NCBI RefSeq assembly: GCF_018687715.1 | Contig: NC_056758.1 | Location: forward strand, 4,030,001-4,094,000 | DNA: 64,000 nt | From: Carya illinoinensis | Lineage: Eukaryota > Streptophyta > Magnoliopsida > Fagales > Juglandaceae | Reading direction: 5' to 3' | Part shown: one piece after another, positions 1 to 13,400 of the stretch | Position numbering within the stretch: the stretch's first letter is position 1 | How the letters are laid out: each line of letters opens with the position of its first letter | The notes under the pieces: model-generated | Databases searched by the model: none | What the model was told of the DNA's origin: nothing | Seen by the model: only the letters and a program-made list of their open reading frames with translations | Made by a program: the position numbers and the translations under genes

Positions 1-278
1 TCTTAAATCCCATTATGCACTAGAAGCAACTTTCTCTCCCCAATTATAATCTCAGTCCCATAAATCAAATTGGTAATCAGTATTTAAATGCCTTTAAATT
101 GAATAAATCATCTTATAGGAACAAGTTTCAATGAACTTGCTGACAACATCAAATTGCAATTTTTGGATTGATTTTTTTTATCTAGTACCTACCAAGGAAA
201 ATGTTATCTTATTTCACTTAGTGCTTGTTATTGTACTTTATAAAAGTTAAAAGTCAATTTTTTGGTTTCATTTTGAAG

Positions 279-480
279 GATCTTAACGATTTAGTGGAGG
301 CAGCTCTTCTGTTTTATGGCACAAAGAAGAGCTTGGACAACACACCGATTCCTATAAGATTGGAGAAAGATAATGATCCTCGCTTGTTTACATCTCCATT
401 AAAGTTTCCTGGAAAGCTAGCAATTGATGCCCTGAACAACAGGCTCTTCATTTCGGACAGTAACCATAACCGCATAGTGG

Positions 481-534
<54 letters not shown>

Positions 535-3500
535 AGACACATACAACCATGCACATCCTCCAGGTTACTTTGTACTGGTGTTAAAATGTGAAAAAAAGTA
601 TATTAAGCTTATTAAAACTCGAAGACCCCCTCCATCTCACACCTTCCAACAATCCTGAACTGATGCAGACTACAAAATAAAAGAGCTTACAAGAATGGAG
701 TCACCAACATTTGGAACAAAGATGTTATATACAACCAGACTCTAATAGTATGCTGGACAACTTATTGTCTTGAAATTCCTTTTAAGACACGGCTCCAATA
801 ATTCGTGTCCAGCTTATAATAATTATAGTAGTAGTGCATGTAAATTCAGTTATTCTTACCCTTTGCATCAAAAGGAATGTGAACCTGCTTGGATTTACTC
901 AAATCATTATTTAGACATCTTGTCACATTTATATTCAGGTGGTAACTGACTTTGATGGGAATTATATCGTCCAAATTGGGGCCACCGGGGAGGAAGGTTT
1001 ACATGATGGCAACTTTGATGATGCCACCTTTAATCGCCCTCAGGTAATAAGTTAATATCTTACTCTCTCCGTCCAGAATATAGTATCATGATCTCTTTTT
1101 GGGATGTTCCAGAATGGGTGCCCAGTTCCAAAGATTCAAAACCTTTTTTTCTTTATATTCCAATAACACCCTCATCAATTGGAAAAAAAATAAAGATATA
1201 CATCAAATTTGAGCCCATGATTGGAAATTGTACCAGAACTGATATGCTTTTTCTTCTTCATTAAACATTGTGCCACTTAAAATCACGACACTCAATTTAA
1301 GACGATGGAGTATCTATTGTGTTGACCATCCAGCATACTTCATTTATGACAGACTGAATGCATTCTGGGATTTGTCATCCCGTGTCTAATGTTCAATGTT
1401 GCCTGTATGCACAGTAACTGTTTAGTTGTTGCTTCTTCAGGGCTTGGCTTATAATGCAAAGAAAAACCTCCTTTATGTCGCAGATACTGAAAATCATGCT
1501 TTGAGGTACGTGGCTCTTTCTTCAGAACTATCCCTTGATTGTTTAACTCTATTTCTCGTGCTCCTCTGGCTATCAAATGTCTGTATCTTCTCAATGTCAT
1601 TATTCAAGTTGATTTGCTTCCTCAAGTGAAGTTTAGATGCTTCTGTTTTTATCCTTTTGGACATTGCAATAGCTCTTCTGTAATAATTAATAATTATGCT
1701 TTCTAATAGAAGAAACATGTAACAGAGTTGAGTAGCTACTGATTTCTGAAGGTAAGGCTGGTTTTGCTTATAAAATGCCTCAAAATAAAAATATATTCTA
1801 ATGCTTAAAAATTTATGAGCCTGAGAATTTATCTGAGTTAATTTGATAATGAGCAGTTTTTTAGCTGCATCAGTTATAGAAAATAGGACTCAGAGACCAA
1901 ATCTACACTATAATCTACAAAGGGCCGATTGTGCAGACTGAGATCCAAGTCACCATCATAAGCAGGTTAGAGAAATGACTGCAGAAGTGGATCGAGGTGC
2001 AGAATAAATATAATATTTAATACTTACAAAATATATACATAAAAAAATAAACTGGCGAGCTGCCAATCCCCGTGACTCTTCTAAGGGAACCTCTATTGTG
2101 CACTCTGCAGAATTAGACATGTGATGCAGAACAAGGAAAGGAAAGCTTGGAATTAAAACTTAGAAAATAATACACTAGAAAAGTTTTAAATAGGAAACTA
2201 TTTCTTCTTGTGCTTCCCATGCATGTTCTGTCTTGTCGCAACTATGAGGACTGAATGCTAGTCCATTTACCCTAAGTATTAGAACAGGGAAATCACAGTA
2301 ATATTACCATTGTAACATTTTAAAATTTTATTATTGTAGGGTGATTGATTTTGCCAATGAGACAGTGCGTACTCTTGCTGGAAATGGATCCAAGGGTTCT
2401 GACTACCGAGGAGGGGAAAAAGGAACCAATCAGGCAAGACTGCAAAAGATGATAATTGAGGATCTACTTCTATATCATAGCCACAGAAGTTCAAACCAAA
2501 AAGATAGCCTGCATATACTATATAATAATGCTTCATCAAGTTGTGGGCACTAATGTTAGTTTATCTTGTTGAACAAGTAACCACAGTTTTCAGAATTAGT
2601 AAATTCAATATAGAATTATAATATTGAATTTTATGGAAAAATCTCGCTATAACTTTTGTAATTTTTAGTCTCTTGTTTCAGGTCCTTAACTCTCCATGGG
2701 ATGTCTGCTTCGAGCCAGTCAATGAGAGGGTTTACATTGCCATGGCCGGCCAACACCAGATCTGGGAACACAACGTATTGGATGGAGTTACTAGAGCTTT
2801 TAGTGGGGATGGTTATGAAAGAAACTTGAATGGTTCAAGGTACTGACTTTTATACATCTCTCCGTGTGTGTGTTTTAGATACTCGCCTAAATTTAACATT
2901 GATAATTTGTATTCTTCATTGTTGAGATAGCCCTACAAGCACATCATTCGCACAACCTTCTGGAGTCTCACTATCTCCTGGTAATATGTTGTAGTGTTTT
3001 GATCTGAAAGAATTTCAACCACCCTTTTAAGTGTTTATGTTTTGGACTTTTATTGTTATTGTGAAAGTTATTCTGTTGCATGTTTGTAGATTTGACAGTG
3101 ATCTACATTGCGGATAGTGAGAGTAGCTCAATTCGAGCACTTGATCTAAAAACTGGAGGATCAAAATTGCTAGTTGGTGGTGATCCTACGTTCTCAGACA
3201 ATTTGTTTAGGGTAATTTGGCTCAAATTAAGCAATCAGTTCCATACTAGACATACATAATTGTTTCTTGATGCATATCCCGTGTTATAGCTTCTAATGTG
3301 ATCTATTTTCCCTATTTCCTTCCAGTAATTCTTCTGCTGTTTAACTTTTGCAGTTTGGAGACCATGATGGAATGGGGTCAGAAGTACTTCTTCAACATCC
3401 ATTAGGCATCTTATGTGCAAAGGATGGCCAAATTTATGTAGCAGATAGTTATAATCACAAGGTATTTTTTTTTTTTTTTATAGGGAAACAAAATTTTATT

Positions 3501-6500
3501 GATCACAGGAATAGGCAAGAGCCCAAGTATATGGAATGTATACAAGAGCAGTGCCTAAGCGTGCTAGTTTAGTGATACAAGGAATTCATGTAAAGTCATC
3601 CCATGAAAATCAATTACAACCGACCAATGGAGTAAAGTATTGAAAAAGAAACTTCTAAGCTCATACATTGACTGCTCTTGATCTTCAAAACTTCTTCCCT
3701 CCATATACACCACCAGAAACATATTGGAACATGTTCCTTACTGTTGCAATCTTAGAGTTTCCCCGAATGCCTCTCCAAGAAGCTAGGAGGTCAATAACCC
3801 TTCTCAACATCACCCAAGCTAACCTCATTCAAGCAAAGACTTCATTCCACGAAGTCATGGCAATCTCACAATGAAGTAGTAGATGTCAACAGATTCTCCT
3901 CTCTTTTTACACATATAACACCAATCCATGACTATGATTCGACGTTTCCTCAAGTTTTGTAGAGTGAGGATTTTTCCCAAGGATGCCGTCAACATAAAAA
4001 ATGTTTCCTTTATAGGTGCCTTTGTCTTCCAAATACTCTTCCATGGGAATTGATTCATATTGTGAGCTATCATGGCTTGGGAGAAGGAGTGTACTGTGAA
4101 CTTTCCTTTCTTAGAGGGGCACCAAAAAATCTTATCTTTGACTTCCTCATCAAACGGGTGTCGTACACTAGGTCAAAGAACTCTAAAAAAGCGTCAACTT
4201 CCAATTCTTATGCATCTCTGAGGAACGTAACATTCTATTGAGGACTACCATTGGTTAGAATTAAGAGGTCCACAAGAAACTTCTTTCATTCTTGTTAAAC
4301 CATAAATTTGAGGTTAAGTTTCCATGAGTGCCTTATCACCACACCATACATCATGCCAAAATTTGATTTTGATCCATCAACCACGTCAAATCAGATATTT
4401 CTTGAGTATATATCCCAGCCTCTTCTTATGTGCTTCCATATTCCTACCCCATAAGGCCCACTAAACTCATTCGAACATGATCCCCCCATGGTTCACCATA
4501 CTTCAATTCGCCAATTCTCCACAAGGACCCGTTCATTGTGGTATCTCCATAGCCATTTGCCAAGTAAGGATTTGTTAAAAGACTGCAAAACAGAATACCC
4601 AATCCTCCTTCATGAATAGGAGAGCATATTATGGCCCATTTCACCAAGTGAAATTTAAACTCATCGTTATTCCCTCCCCTCCCCCCAAAGAAAAAGAAGT
4701 CACGTTGGAGTTTCTCCATATGATGAGCCACCTTGGTTGGGAGCAAAAATAGTGGTAGGAAGTAAGTTGGCAAGTTGGAAGGAGTGGTTTTGATTAAGGT
4801 GACCCTACCACCTTTGGATAAATGCATCATCTTCCAAATAGCCAATTTCTGCTCCATTTTGTGTAAAGCATCATGCCAAATAGATTTCGATTAGAATGAG
4901 GCACCCAACTGGAGGCCAAGATATTTCATAGGCAGTTGAGATATCTTGCATCCCAAGATGGAAGCCATGCTCTCCACAAGAACATCCCCTACCAAAACTA
5001 AATCTGATTTAGCCAAAATCACCGTCAACCCCAATGCGGCTTCAAAGCATAAAAAGGAGATCCCTCAAAGCTCAAATTTGGTCATGACTAGTCCCACAAA
5101 AGATTAGGGTTAGGGTATCATCAACGAATAATTGATGAGATATTTTGAGAGTGCCAGAATTTGCCTCCTCCTGCGAGAATCCAGATATGAAACCACCCTC
5201 CAGAACACTTGAAATCATCTTGTTAAAAGCTTTCACGACAAAACAAAAAAATTGTCAGAGATAGTGGGTCACCTTGTCTCTAGCCTCGCGAGCTTTTAAA
5301 GAAGCCTTTTGGCATGCCATTCACTAATATAGAGAAACAAGCCGTAGAAATACAATGATTGATCCATGTACACCATTTCGTACCAAAGCCACATCTCAAG
5401 TATGTAAAGCGAGAATCTCCAATTGACACAATCATAGGCTTTTTCCATATCCAGCTTGCACAAAAATCCCGGCTCTCCCGACTTGAATCTATTATCCAAG
5501 CATTCTTTGGTGATAAGTACCCAGCCAAGAATTTGCCTACCTCTGACAAAGGCATTTTGAGGCGTTGATATTAATTTCTCTATCACCTTGCTCAATCTAT
5601 TTGCAAAACTTTTGAGAGAATCTTGTACATCCCGCTCACCAAACTAATGGGATGATAATCTTTTACCTCTATAACGCCGAGTGGTTTTTTTAGGAATGAG
5701 CACAACAAAAGTCGCATTAAGATTTTTTTCAAACCTTCCATTTTCATGAAATTCATAAAAGACCCCCATTACGTCTTCTTTGAGCACTTCCCAACATATT
5801 TGGAAGAAAGCCACATAAAAGCCATCCAGACCTGGAGCTTTGTCACACGCCATGTTTTTTAATGCTTTCTTGACCTCTGGCTCTTCAAACGGCTTTTTGA
5901 ACTGCTCTACTTCCTGTGAGTGAGCATCAAAAGTAAGCCCATCTAATCTCGGTCTCCAAGAAAATGGTTCCGAGAGCACATTCTCATAACAGTTGACAAT
6001 GTGATATGTGGTATCAAGTTGGTTAGAGGAAGCCACCCCATCAATCATCAACGTCTTTATGATGTTGTTTCTCCCATATGAGTTAGCCATCCAATGGAAA
6101 AACTTGGTCCATTTATCCCCTTCCTTCAACCATAGTGCTCCTGATTTTTGTCTCCTAGATATTTCTTCCAATAAAAAGACCCTATCAATGTCTACAGTCA
6201 CTTGAGTTTTATGAGCCCTCTCCTCCATTACCTCCAATCCCTTGAGTTCCTCAAAGAGAGTATTCTTGTGACCTTTCACATTGCCTAACACTTGGTCATT
6301 CCAAACCTTCAAATCTTTCTTCAGAGACTTCAATTTGCATACCAAGATATAGCTTGGGTTCCCATATAATTGGTAAGAAGACCACCACTGCCGGACTCTG
6401 TCGAGAAAATATGATTTAGAAGATATGATTTCTCTAACATGTGCCATGAACTTTGGAGGACACCTAAGTATGTATACTTAGGTGGGTGAACTTCGAAAAA

Positions 6501-9171
6501 ATTGCTCCATCCTTCCTATTATGCTCAGAAGATAGTAGGACTGCTCTTCATATTTCTCATAGCCTCTTTATATGTATGCTTCCTGTGTACTTGGGCTATT
6601 GCCTATTCTATATCAATAAAATATATTATTACTTATCAAAAAATAAATATTTTGCATAGCCCCATATTAAGGTTGCTATTAAACAGCCACTTGCATGTTA
6701 GGATTCAATAATTCTCGTGTATTCTTCAATTTCTCTAAAGTTTATGGTGACAAATTCCAAATTATATGGAGACCAAATATTTTTTTTTTTATGACAAGGT
6801 ATCTAAGAACTTTCACTGCCCTAGATAAGACACTGGTTCTCAACTAATCCCCGAGGTAAAAGACGTCTCCGCTAGCAAATTTGTCACCTTCACTGCGGTG
6901 CCTTGTTCGCAAGGACCAGAGATCAACTAGGAGCAACCCACCTATAGGGTCTCCTTTCAATGCCTTCCTCGCACAGATTGGGGTCTCTAGGGAGCCTTTT
7001 GACGGAGACCAAATATTAGCATTGACTAATTATAGGGTGCAGTAGCCTTGACAAAATACGAGCCAGTTTTATAAAATATTGTTCCATAGCAATAAATTTC
7101 ATCCAATATTCAACATCTCATCAAACTTTTAGGTCATAAGGTTGATAGGCACAAAAGGGTGATTCTCCTTGGCACACTGGACTTTTCATTCAATTCCCTT
7201 TTGCTATAGAGGAAAGTTCTATGGTCTAAATTTAATTCAAATTATGTCTGCAAACTTCTACTCCTTCATATGGTAATTAAAAATAGTTCTTATCTCCATC
7301 TCTGTCCTCAGCTTACTACAACCAGCTCATTGGTATTCAAATTATCATGAAAAATGTAGTTCTTACTTCCAACTTTATCTGCTATAGGTGAATCATGTTT
7401 GATTCATTTTAGAATATTTGCGATGCATCGCCCAAGATGCTTCACTTTACATTGAAGTGAAAGTAGCAGGAAGCCCTTTTTATGTGTCTATTAGATTACT
7501 GTGGATTACTCACTATAACATGATTGTATTAAGTATGGCGACTACCTCTCCTTGTTACCCAAACTTCAGATCAAGAAGCTAGATCCTGCTAGTAAAAGAG
7601 TCAATACCTTAGCTGGAATGGGGAAAGCTGGTTTCAAGGATGGAACAGCCCTGACTGCTCAGGTTGGAAAAATACTTATATTCTTATTTGATGAAAATTC
7701 TTTGATGGCAGTGCTACAGGATTTATTCTGTATAATTTTTTATGAACCAAATTGTGATTTTTAATTGGATATTGGGGTGCACTTTCCACATTCATATTTT
7801 CTGTTTATCATATTCAAACAAGGCATAAAGAAAAGAATAAACATTTATCTAGGATTCGAACACGTGTTCAATCATTAATGTGTTTTCCATTTATTTATTT
7901 GCTCAGCTACTGAGAAGTGAAAAGGTTTTTTTTCAACTATGTAAGCTAATTACTGAATTTGTGATGCATTTATTTGCTCTTGCAGCTCTCTGAGCCATCA
8001 GGAATCGTTGAAGTAGAAAATGGTGATTCTCATACCTATTCATACGCCACAAATAATTTGTTAGCCATAATGTTGGAATATTTCTGTGAAGTTACAAAAT
8101 CCTAAATGCCCCCCCCCCCCTCTCTCTCTCTTACATTCTTTGAGAAGCAGCAGGATGCTTGATTGTCCATTGGATGTACTCCCTCCTTCATCGAGTAGAT
8201 CCACATTTTTCTGAATTAATAACAACTCTGTCCTTAAATAACTAGCTTAATTGTTATAGAATGTCATACTACTTAACAGAAGCTTAATCAGTACGATGTA
8301 TCTTATACTTTCTCTCGTATAGAGAAAGGGTAATGATCTTTAGGGATGTTTGGAAAGTATCTGATCATAGATGGACTCAAAATCTATCCGACCATAGATG
8401 GAATTAAAATTTGTGTAGCAGTAGGGGCAGGAAAATACAATCTAAAATATTCAACTCTTACAAATAAAGTCAAATATAGGTTGGAGGCAAAGCTAAATTT
8501 GAGATGACAAGTATACTCATGTTTTTATCTTTTATTTTCCGCCTCAGAATCTAGACATGCTATTGTGCTTTTTAATGCATGAATCTTCTCCAAAAATTCA
8601 CTGAATCCCAATACCCTAAATAACAAATCCACAGGAAGACCTTATTTTTGGCATATTTTGGAGGTGCCACCATGCATGTAAAAAGTAAAACAACAAAATG
8701 TTTTTCTTCAATGGACATTTTCATTTAATGTAAGCTAGTTTTTTCATATCAAGCAAGGTTGAAAATTTTTCCGAATCACCTGCTATCCTTGGGTGATTGG
8801 ACGGTAGAGAAAATTTGAAGGTACAAATTATACTAATTGCCAAATGGTACATATGCTTCAATTGGTACACCTTCAATCCCATTAGTAGCAAGCTTTCATC
8901 GAGTTTGCTTCTTTTCATCTCTCAGGAAGACTTTTCATAGCTGATACAAACAACAGTGTAATCAGATATCTAGACTTGAACAAGGAAGAAGCTGAACTTC
9001 TTACTTTAGAGCTGAAAGGGGTTCAGCCTCCTGTACCAAAAAACAGATCTTTGAAGCGCCTTAGAAGGCGATCATCAGCTGACACACAGACCATTACCAT
9101 TGATGGTGGTTCATCCAATGAGGGAAACTTGTCTCTTAAGATATTGTTACCTGAAGAGTACCATTTCTCAA

Positions 9172-9252
<81 letters not shown>

Positions 9253-10433
9253 CCCATATAGGTCCCTACTTTTTAAATTTTCTCATTTATCTTAAAAGTG
9301 CGGCATTGAATAGTGGTAAAACTATCCTTTGCGTGTTTGTCCATATATTCCTTAACTTACTGCCTCAAAATCTGTAATGCAGGAAGCACGCAGTAAATTT
9401 AGTGTAGAAAGTGAGCCTGAAAATACAATTGTTATTGATCCCTTGGATGGATATCTAAATCCAGAAGGATCTGCCATACTTCATTTTAGGAGGACCTCCC
9501 CCTCTGCTTCAATGGGCAGAATAAATTGCAAGGTATGCCTCATTTTTGGCTGTAAACCTCGCTGGTCGGAAAAGAAATATATGTTCGAACTTTTCAATTT
9601 AACTTGAAGTAGATTTTCAACTTCGTTCTTATCACAATTCTACTTCTTAGTAATTCCTATGTGCTGGAACTTAAGGGTGATATAAGAACCTTGAAAGAGG
9701 TTGGCATTGTGAATTTGATCATTTAAATTATATTCTTTAACACTCCTCGCCCATGGGAAGTGGATTGAACACATGAAGTATTTAACTAAAATGTGGAGTT
9801 AGGAGTCAAACTCAGAACAACTACTAATGTTAAATTACCAATTGTTCAAAAGCTTAAACTCATAGGAATGATTGATTGAGTTATTTAAATATATTCTCTG
9901 ACAAAGGCGATGTTTGATTAGTTGTCAACCAATCACTCTGAAAATAAATCGCCGCTAACCACAGTATTAGAAGTCTGATAGAATCTTCTAGGAGTGACTG
10001 GAGAAACTTCCTATGCTCATATTTTTTTTCGCAATATATTTGGGCTTAACATGATAATTGACTTGATAATCTGATGCTAAAGATTATAGATCCATATGTA
10101 TGTTCGCTTTAAATCATCCCCGCCAAATTGCAAGTTTATCGTTCTAGAAATAACAGCAAAGAGAGAAGCATTAAAGAATTATAGAGAAAGCGAAAATGAA
10201 AACTTATTTCCAGGTTAAGCTCATAATTGTCAATCTTGGATATAAAATACCATTCCTTGTCTTCACAGGTATACTATTGCAAGGAAGATGAGGTCTGTTT
10301 GTACCAATCTTTGTTATTTGAAGTACCCTTCCACGAGGAAATTTCAGACTCTGCCCCTGTAGAAATCACACTCGCATATACTGTGAAGCCCAAAACTCCA
10401 ACAAGCACCTTACAGCTGCCAATTGCTCGCTGA
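279..10433 (+). CDS. SOQ1: SOQ1-like thylakoid protein, C-terminal 530 residues (NHL propeller), 5' part outside window
   Basis: Thirteen exons join in frame: 279-476, 939-1043, 1441-1505, 2340-2433, 2682-2839, 2931-2980, 3090-3211, 3354-3461, 7570-7662, 7986-8022, 8926-9173, 9383-9532 and 10269-10433 (TGA stop), 1593 nt in all. The protein shows repeated NHL blades ([60 protein letters not shown]) and then a beta-rich tail ending LQLPIAR. This order and wording match plant SUPPRESSOR OF QUENCHING 1. Family knowledge: SOQ1 is a thylakoid membrane protein with a stromal HAD hydrolase and lumenal thioredoxin-like and NHL domains, and it suppresses the slowly reversible antenna quenching called qH. 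The HAD and thioredoxin parts must lie left of base 1; bases 1-278 are intron. All introns are GT-AG except 2434-2681, which is GC-AG. The 4.1-kb intron 3462-7569 is swollen by retroelements. No frame damage is visible, so the gene is probably functional. Confidence 0.93.
483..531. repeat. (TC)n microsatellite at a 5' splice site
   Basis: About 24 dinucleotide units begin six bases after the donor of the first visible SOQ1-like exon (exon ends at 476). The tract lies wholly in the intron. Confidence 0.95.
3464..6447 (-). mobile_element. LINE (L1-type non-LTR retrotransposon), 5'-truncated, minus strand
   Basis: Read on the minus strand, the element ends in a poly(A) tail, seen as the T run at 3465-3479 on the plus strand. 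Just inside the tail lies an ATCAATAAAATTTTGTTTCCC-like 3' end. Its body carries broken reverse transcriptase and zf-RVT coding sequence up to 6447, where the 5' part is missing. It lies in the largest SOQ1-like intron, with the poly(A) end only two or three bases from the splice donor. The element is antisense to the host gene. I found no clear target duplication, partly because another LINE tail abuts its truncated end. Confidence 0.88.
3668..6447 (-). pseudogene. LINE reverse transcriptase ORF2 remnant
   Basis: Fragments lie in LINE order on the minus strand. 6447-5644 has the pre-RT linker and the RT entry motif DKAPGLDGF. 5595-5296 has the palm motif [16 protein letters not shown]. An FVDD catalytic box lies at 5128-5117. 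4857-4444 has the thumb motif [20 protein letters not shown]. 4073-3855 has a zf-RVT domain ([12 protein letters not shown], then a CYMCKK zinc-like pair). Stops and frameshifts separate the pieces, and the endonuclease domain is absent, so it cannot be autonomous. The ORF2 family makes a reverse transcriptase that copies element RNA at a nicked target. Confidence 0.88.
6461..6484. repeat. Inverted repeat at LINE junction
   Basis: Two perfect 10-base arms (CACCTAAGTA / TACTTAGGTG) flank a 4-base centre. The repeat sits where the minus-strand LINE body stops and a plus-strand LINE 3' tail begins. Confidence 0.85.
6485..6642 (+). mobile_element. LINE 3' tail fragment, plus strand
   Basis: This resembles a LINE 3' untranslated end: CTGTGTACTTGGGCTATTGCC, ATCAATAAAATAT, then TTACTTATCAAAAAA. 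It is in the opposite orientation to the LINE body at 3464-6447. No coding part is present. The left boundary is inferred from the adjoining palindrome, and no target duplication was found. Confidence 0.65.
6782..7003 (-). mobile_element. SINE-like short retroposon with 14-bp target duplication
   Basis: A 222-bp body has a T run at its left end, which is a poly(A) tail if read on the minus strand. It is flanked by perfect copies of GGAGACCAAATATT at 6768-6781 and 7004-7017. Length, tail and direct repeats fit a SINE or another short retroposon. I did not find convincing pol III A and B boxes, so the family is not named. It lies in the large SOQ1-like intron. Confidence 0.8.
8109..8130. repeat. 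C12 run followed by (TC)5
   Basis: A compound simple repeat in the SOQ1-like intron 8023-8925. Confidence 0.9.
9175..9249. repeat. (TC)n microsatellite fused to a 5' splice site
   Basis: A 75-bp pure TC tract. The exon ends at 9173 (AAG) and the donor GT at 9174-9175 supplies the first T of the repeat. The whole donor after the GT is therefore repeat sequence. Confidence 0.95.
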
Positions 10434-13400
10434 GGCAAATTCCCATATAAAAATGTTGTAAGATCCCTCTCTATTTTTCCCAATTTCTTTCCTGAAGTTA
10501 TGATATTCAGTTGGATGCAGCTGATACTTCCAACAATTGTTGTCTTCTGCCAGCGTCATTGAAATCAGTATGATGGTAGCAACAAAGTAAGTCAAGTCAT
10601 CGTTCAATAATTCTTCATAAGTACTTCAATTGTAACATGTTGAGCAAACATGACATTCAAAGTTTCTTTTTTAGAATTATATCAGTTATTTTTTGTAGCC
10701 ATATTATTTAATTTCCTCTGATGCTATAATTACTATTTCTCAAATCATGTTGATAAGTTCTTAGATTTCATCTAACTCGAGAACTAGAGAAGTTCTACAT
10801 TCAGGGAGGTAAATAAATCATCCTGCCCGTTTATACCAGTATGCATATGCAAAGAGTAAGACCCATCTTTGGCGGCAACACCTATATTGGTATCAGATGA
10901 CTCTTAAGGGCTTCTAATTCTAGTCAATTAGTCAACTTTTGAGATTATATGGTCACAAAATCAAATTGTGAGACGTTCTAGGCGAGTCTTGCTTTGAATT
11001 ATATGAGGCTTCCCTATGATTTACCTTATCTGTGTGATGGGTACGTTACATGCGTTTTGGGTTTAATCGGGTAAAAACCATGTTGTGTTTGTACGGTCTC
11101 CAGAATTCCTTGTCACAGAGAGAGAGAGAGAGAGAGAGATGTTACAAGGCCTCCTCAGGTCTGTCGCATGGCCATATATAGCCTTTATCCTAATGATGTT
11201 TCAAACTAACAGTTGGCCATTTTCTGTCTTTCGCAAGGCACTTCAGCGGCTGCCCTTTCAGGTGATAATCTCCATTTTTATTTTACATTCATAGAACTAT
11301 CATTACCTAACAACAACAAAAAATATTCATAGCACTATGATTGTTATGCTCATTTTTTGAAGTTAAGAATTATTATCCTTGTGTTAAGGATAAGCAAGGA
11401 TGGATTGCTTGCCAAGGGACACACTCGTGCACGCTTGTCTTTAATAGAATAAATGAGGCCAGTGTGGTCAATTACTTGGAATCATACATGTTTTTGTTAA
11501 TGCAATGAGTGGATTAGCCCCCTACAAGCTTAGCAAAGAAATTAAAGTTTTAGATAGAGACAACCCTTAAACAAGGTCGAATCAAATCATGTGAGAGGAC
11601 TACATTTGTTTTAAACATTAGATTATAATAATAATAATAAATAAGTTGACCGAGTAAAACGCGTTTACTCCACCAAATCCCATGTTTATCTCCTTTCCAA
11701 CATTTTTGTCCTAAGTATTTAGTGCAAAGCACCATGTAACTGGTTCTATGCACTGGCTTGTTCCCCCCATCATTGTCCATGTTGGGGCAAATTTATAAGT
11801 GATAACTTCACAAGTCATCAAGTGTGAATTTAGACAGGAGCATGAATCTGAAAACAGACAAATGGAAGAAGATTCATGAATCTTTAATACCTCAAAACCA
11901 GTACCAGATCATGTTACAGTCAAGGACGACCTAATGAATTAGGAATTCAAGTCCGTGACAAATGATACAATGAAGCGGTTTGCATGTCAAATCCAAGCAT
12001 CATTAGTAGAAGAGAAAAGACCATAGCTTTAAATATAGTATATGGCCAAATAGGCTGTATTTAATTCAGAAACCCATTTCAGGGAACAATTCACAGAAAC
12101 CGATCAAAGTTGTGGATTTTAATTGATATATTCTATCAAGTTATTTGACTTCAAATAACTTTTTTTAAGAAATATTTTAATAGGTTTTGGACACCAAGTA
12201 GAACCTGATTGGTTTTATCATATAGAGTGGTTGAGAGAAGGGATAGGCAGGAATTTCATTGTGATGTGCATTAGAATCATGTGGCAGTAGACGAAGCCAA
12301 ATTGATCTCAAATGGAGGACTTTTTTGCTCTTATAATTAAAGTAAGGCAAATCTTATTTTTCTGACTTGGAGTCTTGGATAACTCCAGAACCTGAACTGC
12401 ATGTAACCGAGCTGTTCTAGTCCAAGATAATAATCTAAAATCCAGACAAGAAAATCCATGACAGAGAATGGAATTGCATTTATTTAGCATATCCTAAAAG
12501 TAAATTTGCTTCATTATATGGCTATTAACTGTGCATGGATTTCTGAAAGAGCAAGATATAATTGAGAGAGGGAGAGAGAGAGTGATTTTTCTATTGAAGA
12601 CTGGATTGACTATTTGTGAGATTGAAATCTGTCTCCCTCAAGGAGGCAACCTCTCTGGCATGTTAGTGGCAATGTGGCTTATCTGAAGCTTAAAATCCTT
12701 TTTTCCCCTCTACTAGTTATGACATCAAAAATGTATGTTGCTTTTCTTTTGCTGATTTTGTGCACATCTAATTATTAGAGACTATTTACCAAGGTTTGTG
12801 TCTCACCATACCACCATTTACTCTCTTTTTCATTACCATCATTGATAAATTAAAAGTCAAAAGTATGTCACACAATGAATGTACCATCATTTGAGGGTAG
12901 GACATGATTTAAATTTGAGTTGTACACCCTCTTCTCTCGCGCAAACATACTATTTATCATAAGTTCATATTAATCGTAAAAAAATGAAAAAAAAATATAA
13001 ATATTTTTATATTAGTTGATGAAACAAACTTAGCATCAATGATCTGTTTAATTTATTAATAAATAGAGATTTATAAATATTATTTTTCATTAAAAACCTA
13101 TTGCAAAAGACAAAAGAAAAATGGGAATGAGGTGAGTGCAAAGCCTTCAATAAATAAATAAATAAATTCCCAAAAGCATATTAAAACAATTACATGCTTT
13201 GCTTTTTTTTTTTTTTTTTATTCTCTTATCTATAATTTATATTCGGTGCCTCAACCACTAATCATTACTCAGCATAAAAACAAATTCCATTGGCCCCCCA
13301 AATGCCAAAGCCTAAAGACAGAAGACAACACACACATTATTATCCAATCACCCATGTCCACGTCATCATCAAGCTCAAATTTACTTACTTTATATATATC

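Noticed and set aside
225..584. 119-residue open frame over the first SOQ1-like exon
   Set aside because: Only 279-476 is exon. The rest is intron and (TC)n translated as alternating Ser-Leu.
11390..11430. Possible miR169-like site (CAAGGATGGATTGCTTGCC)
   Set aside because: It differs from the known mature sequence at several positions and I see no matching hairpin arm.
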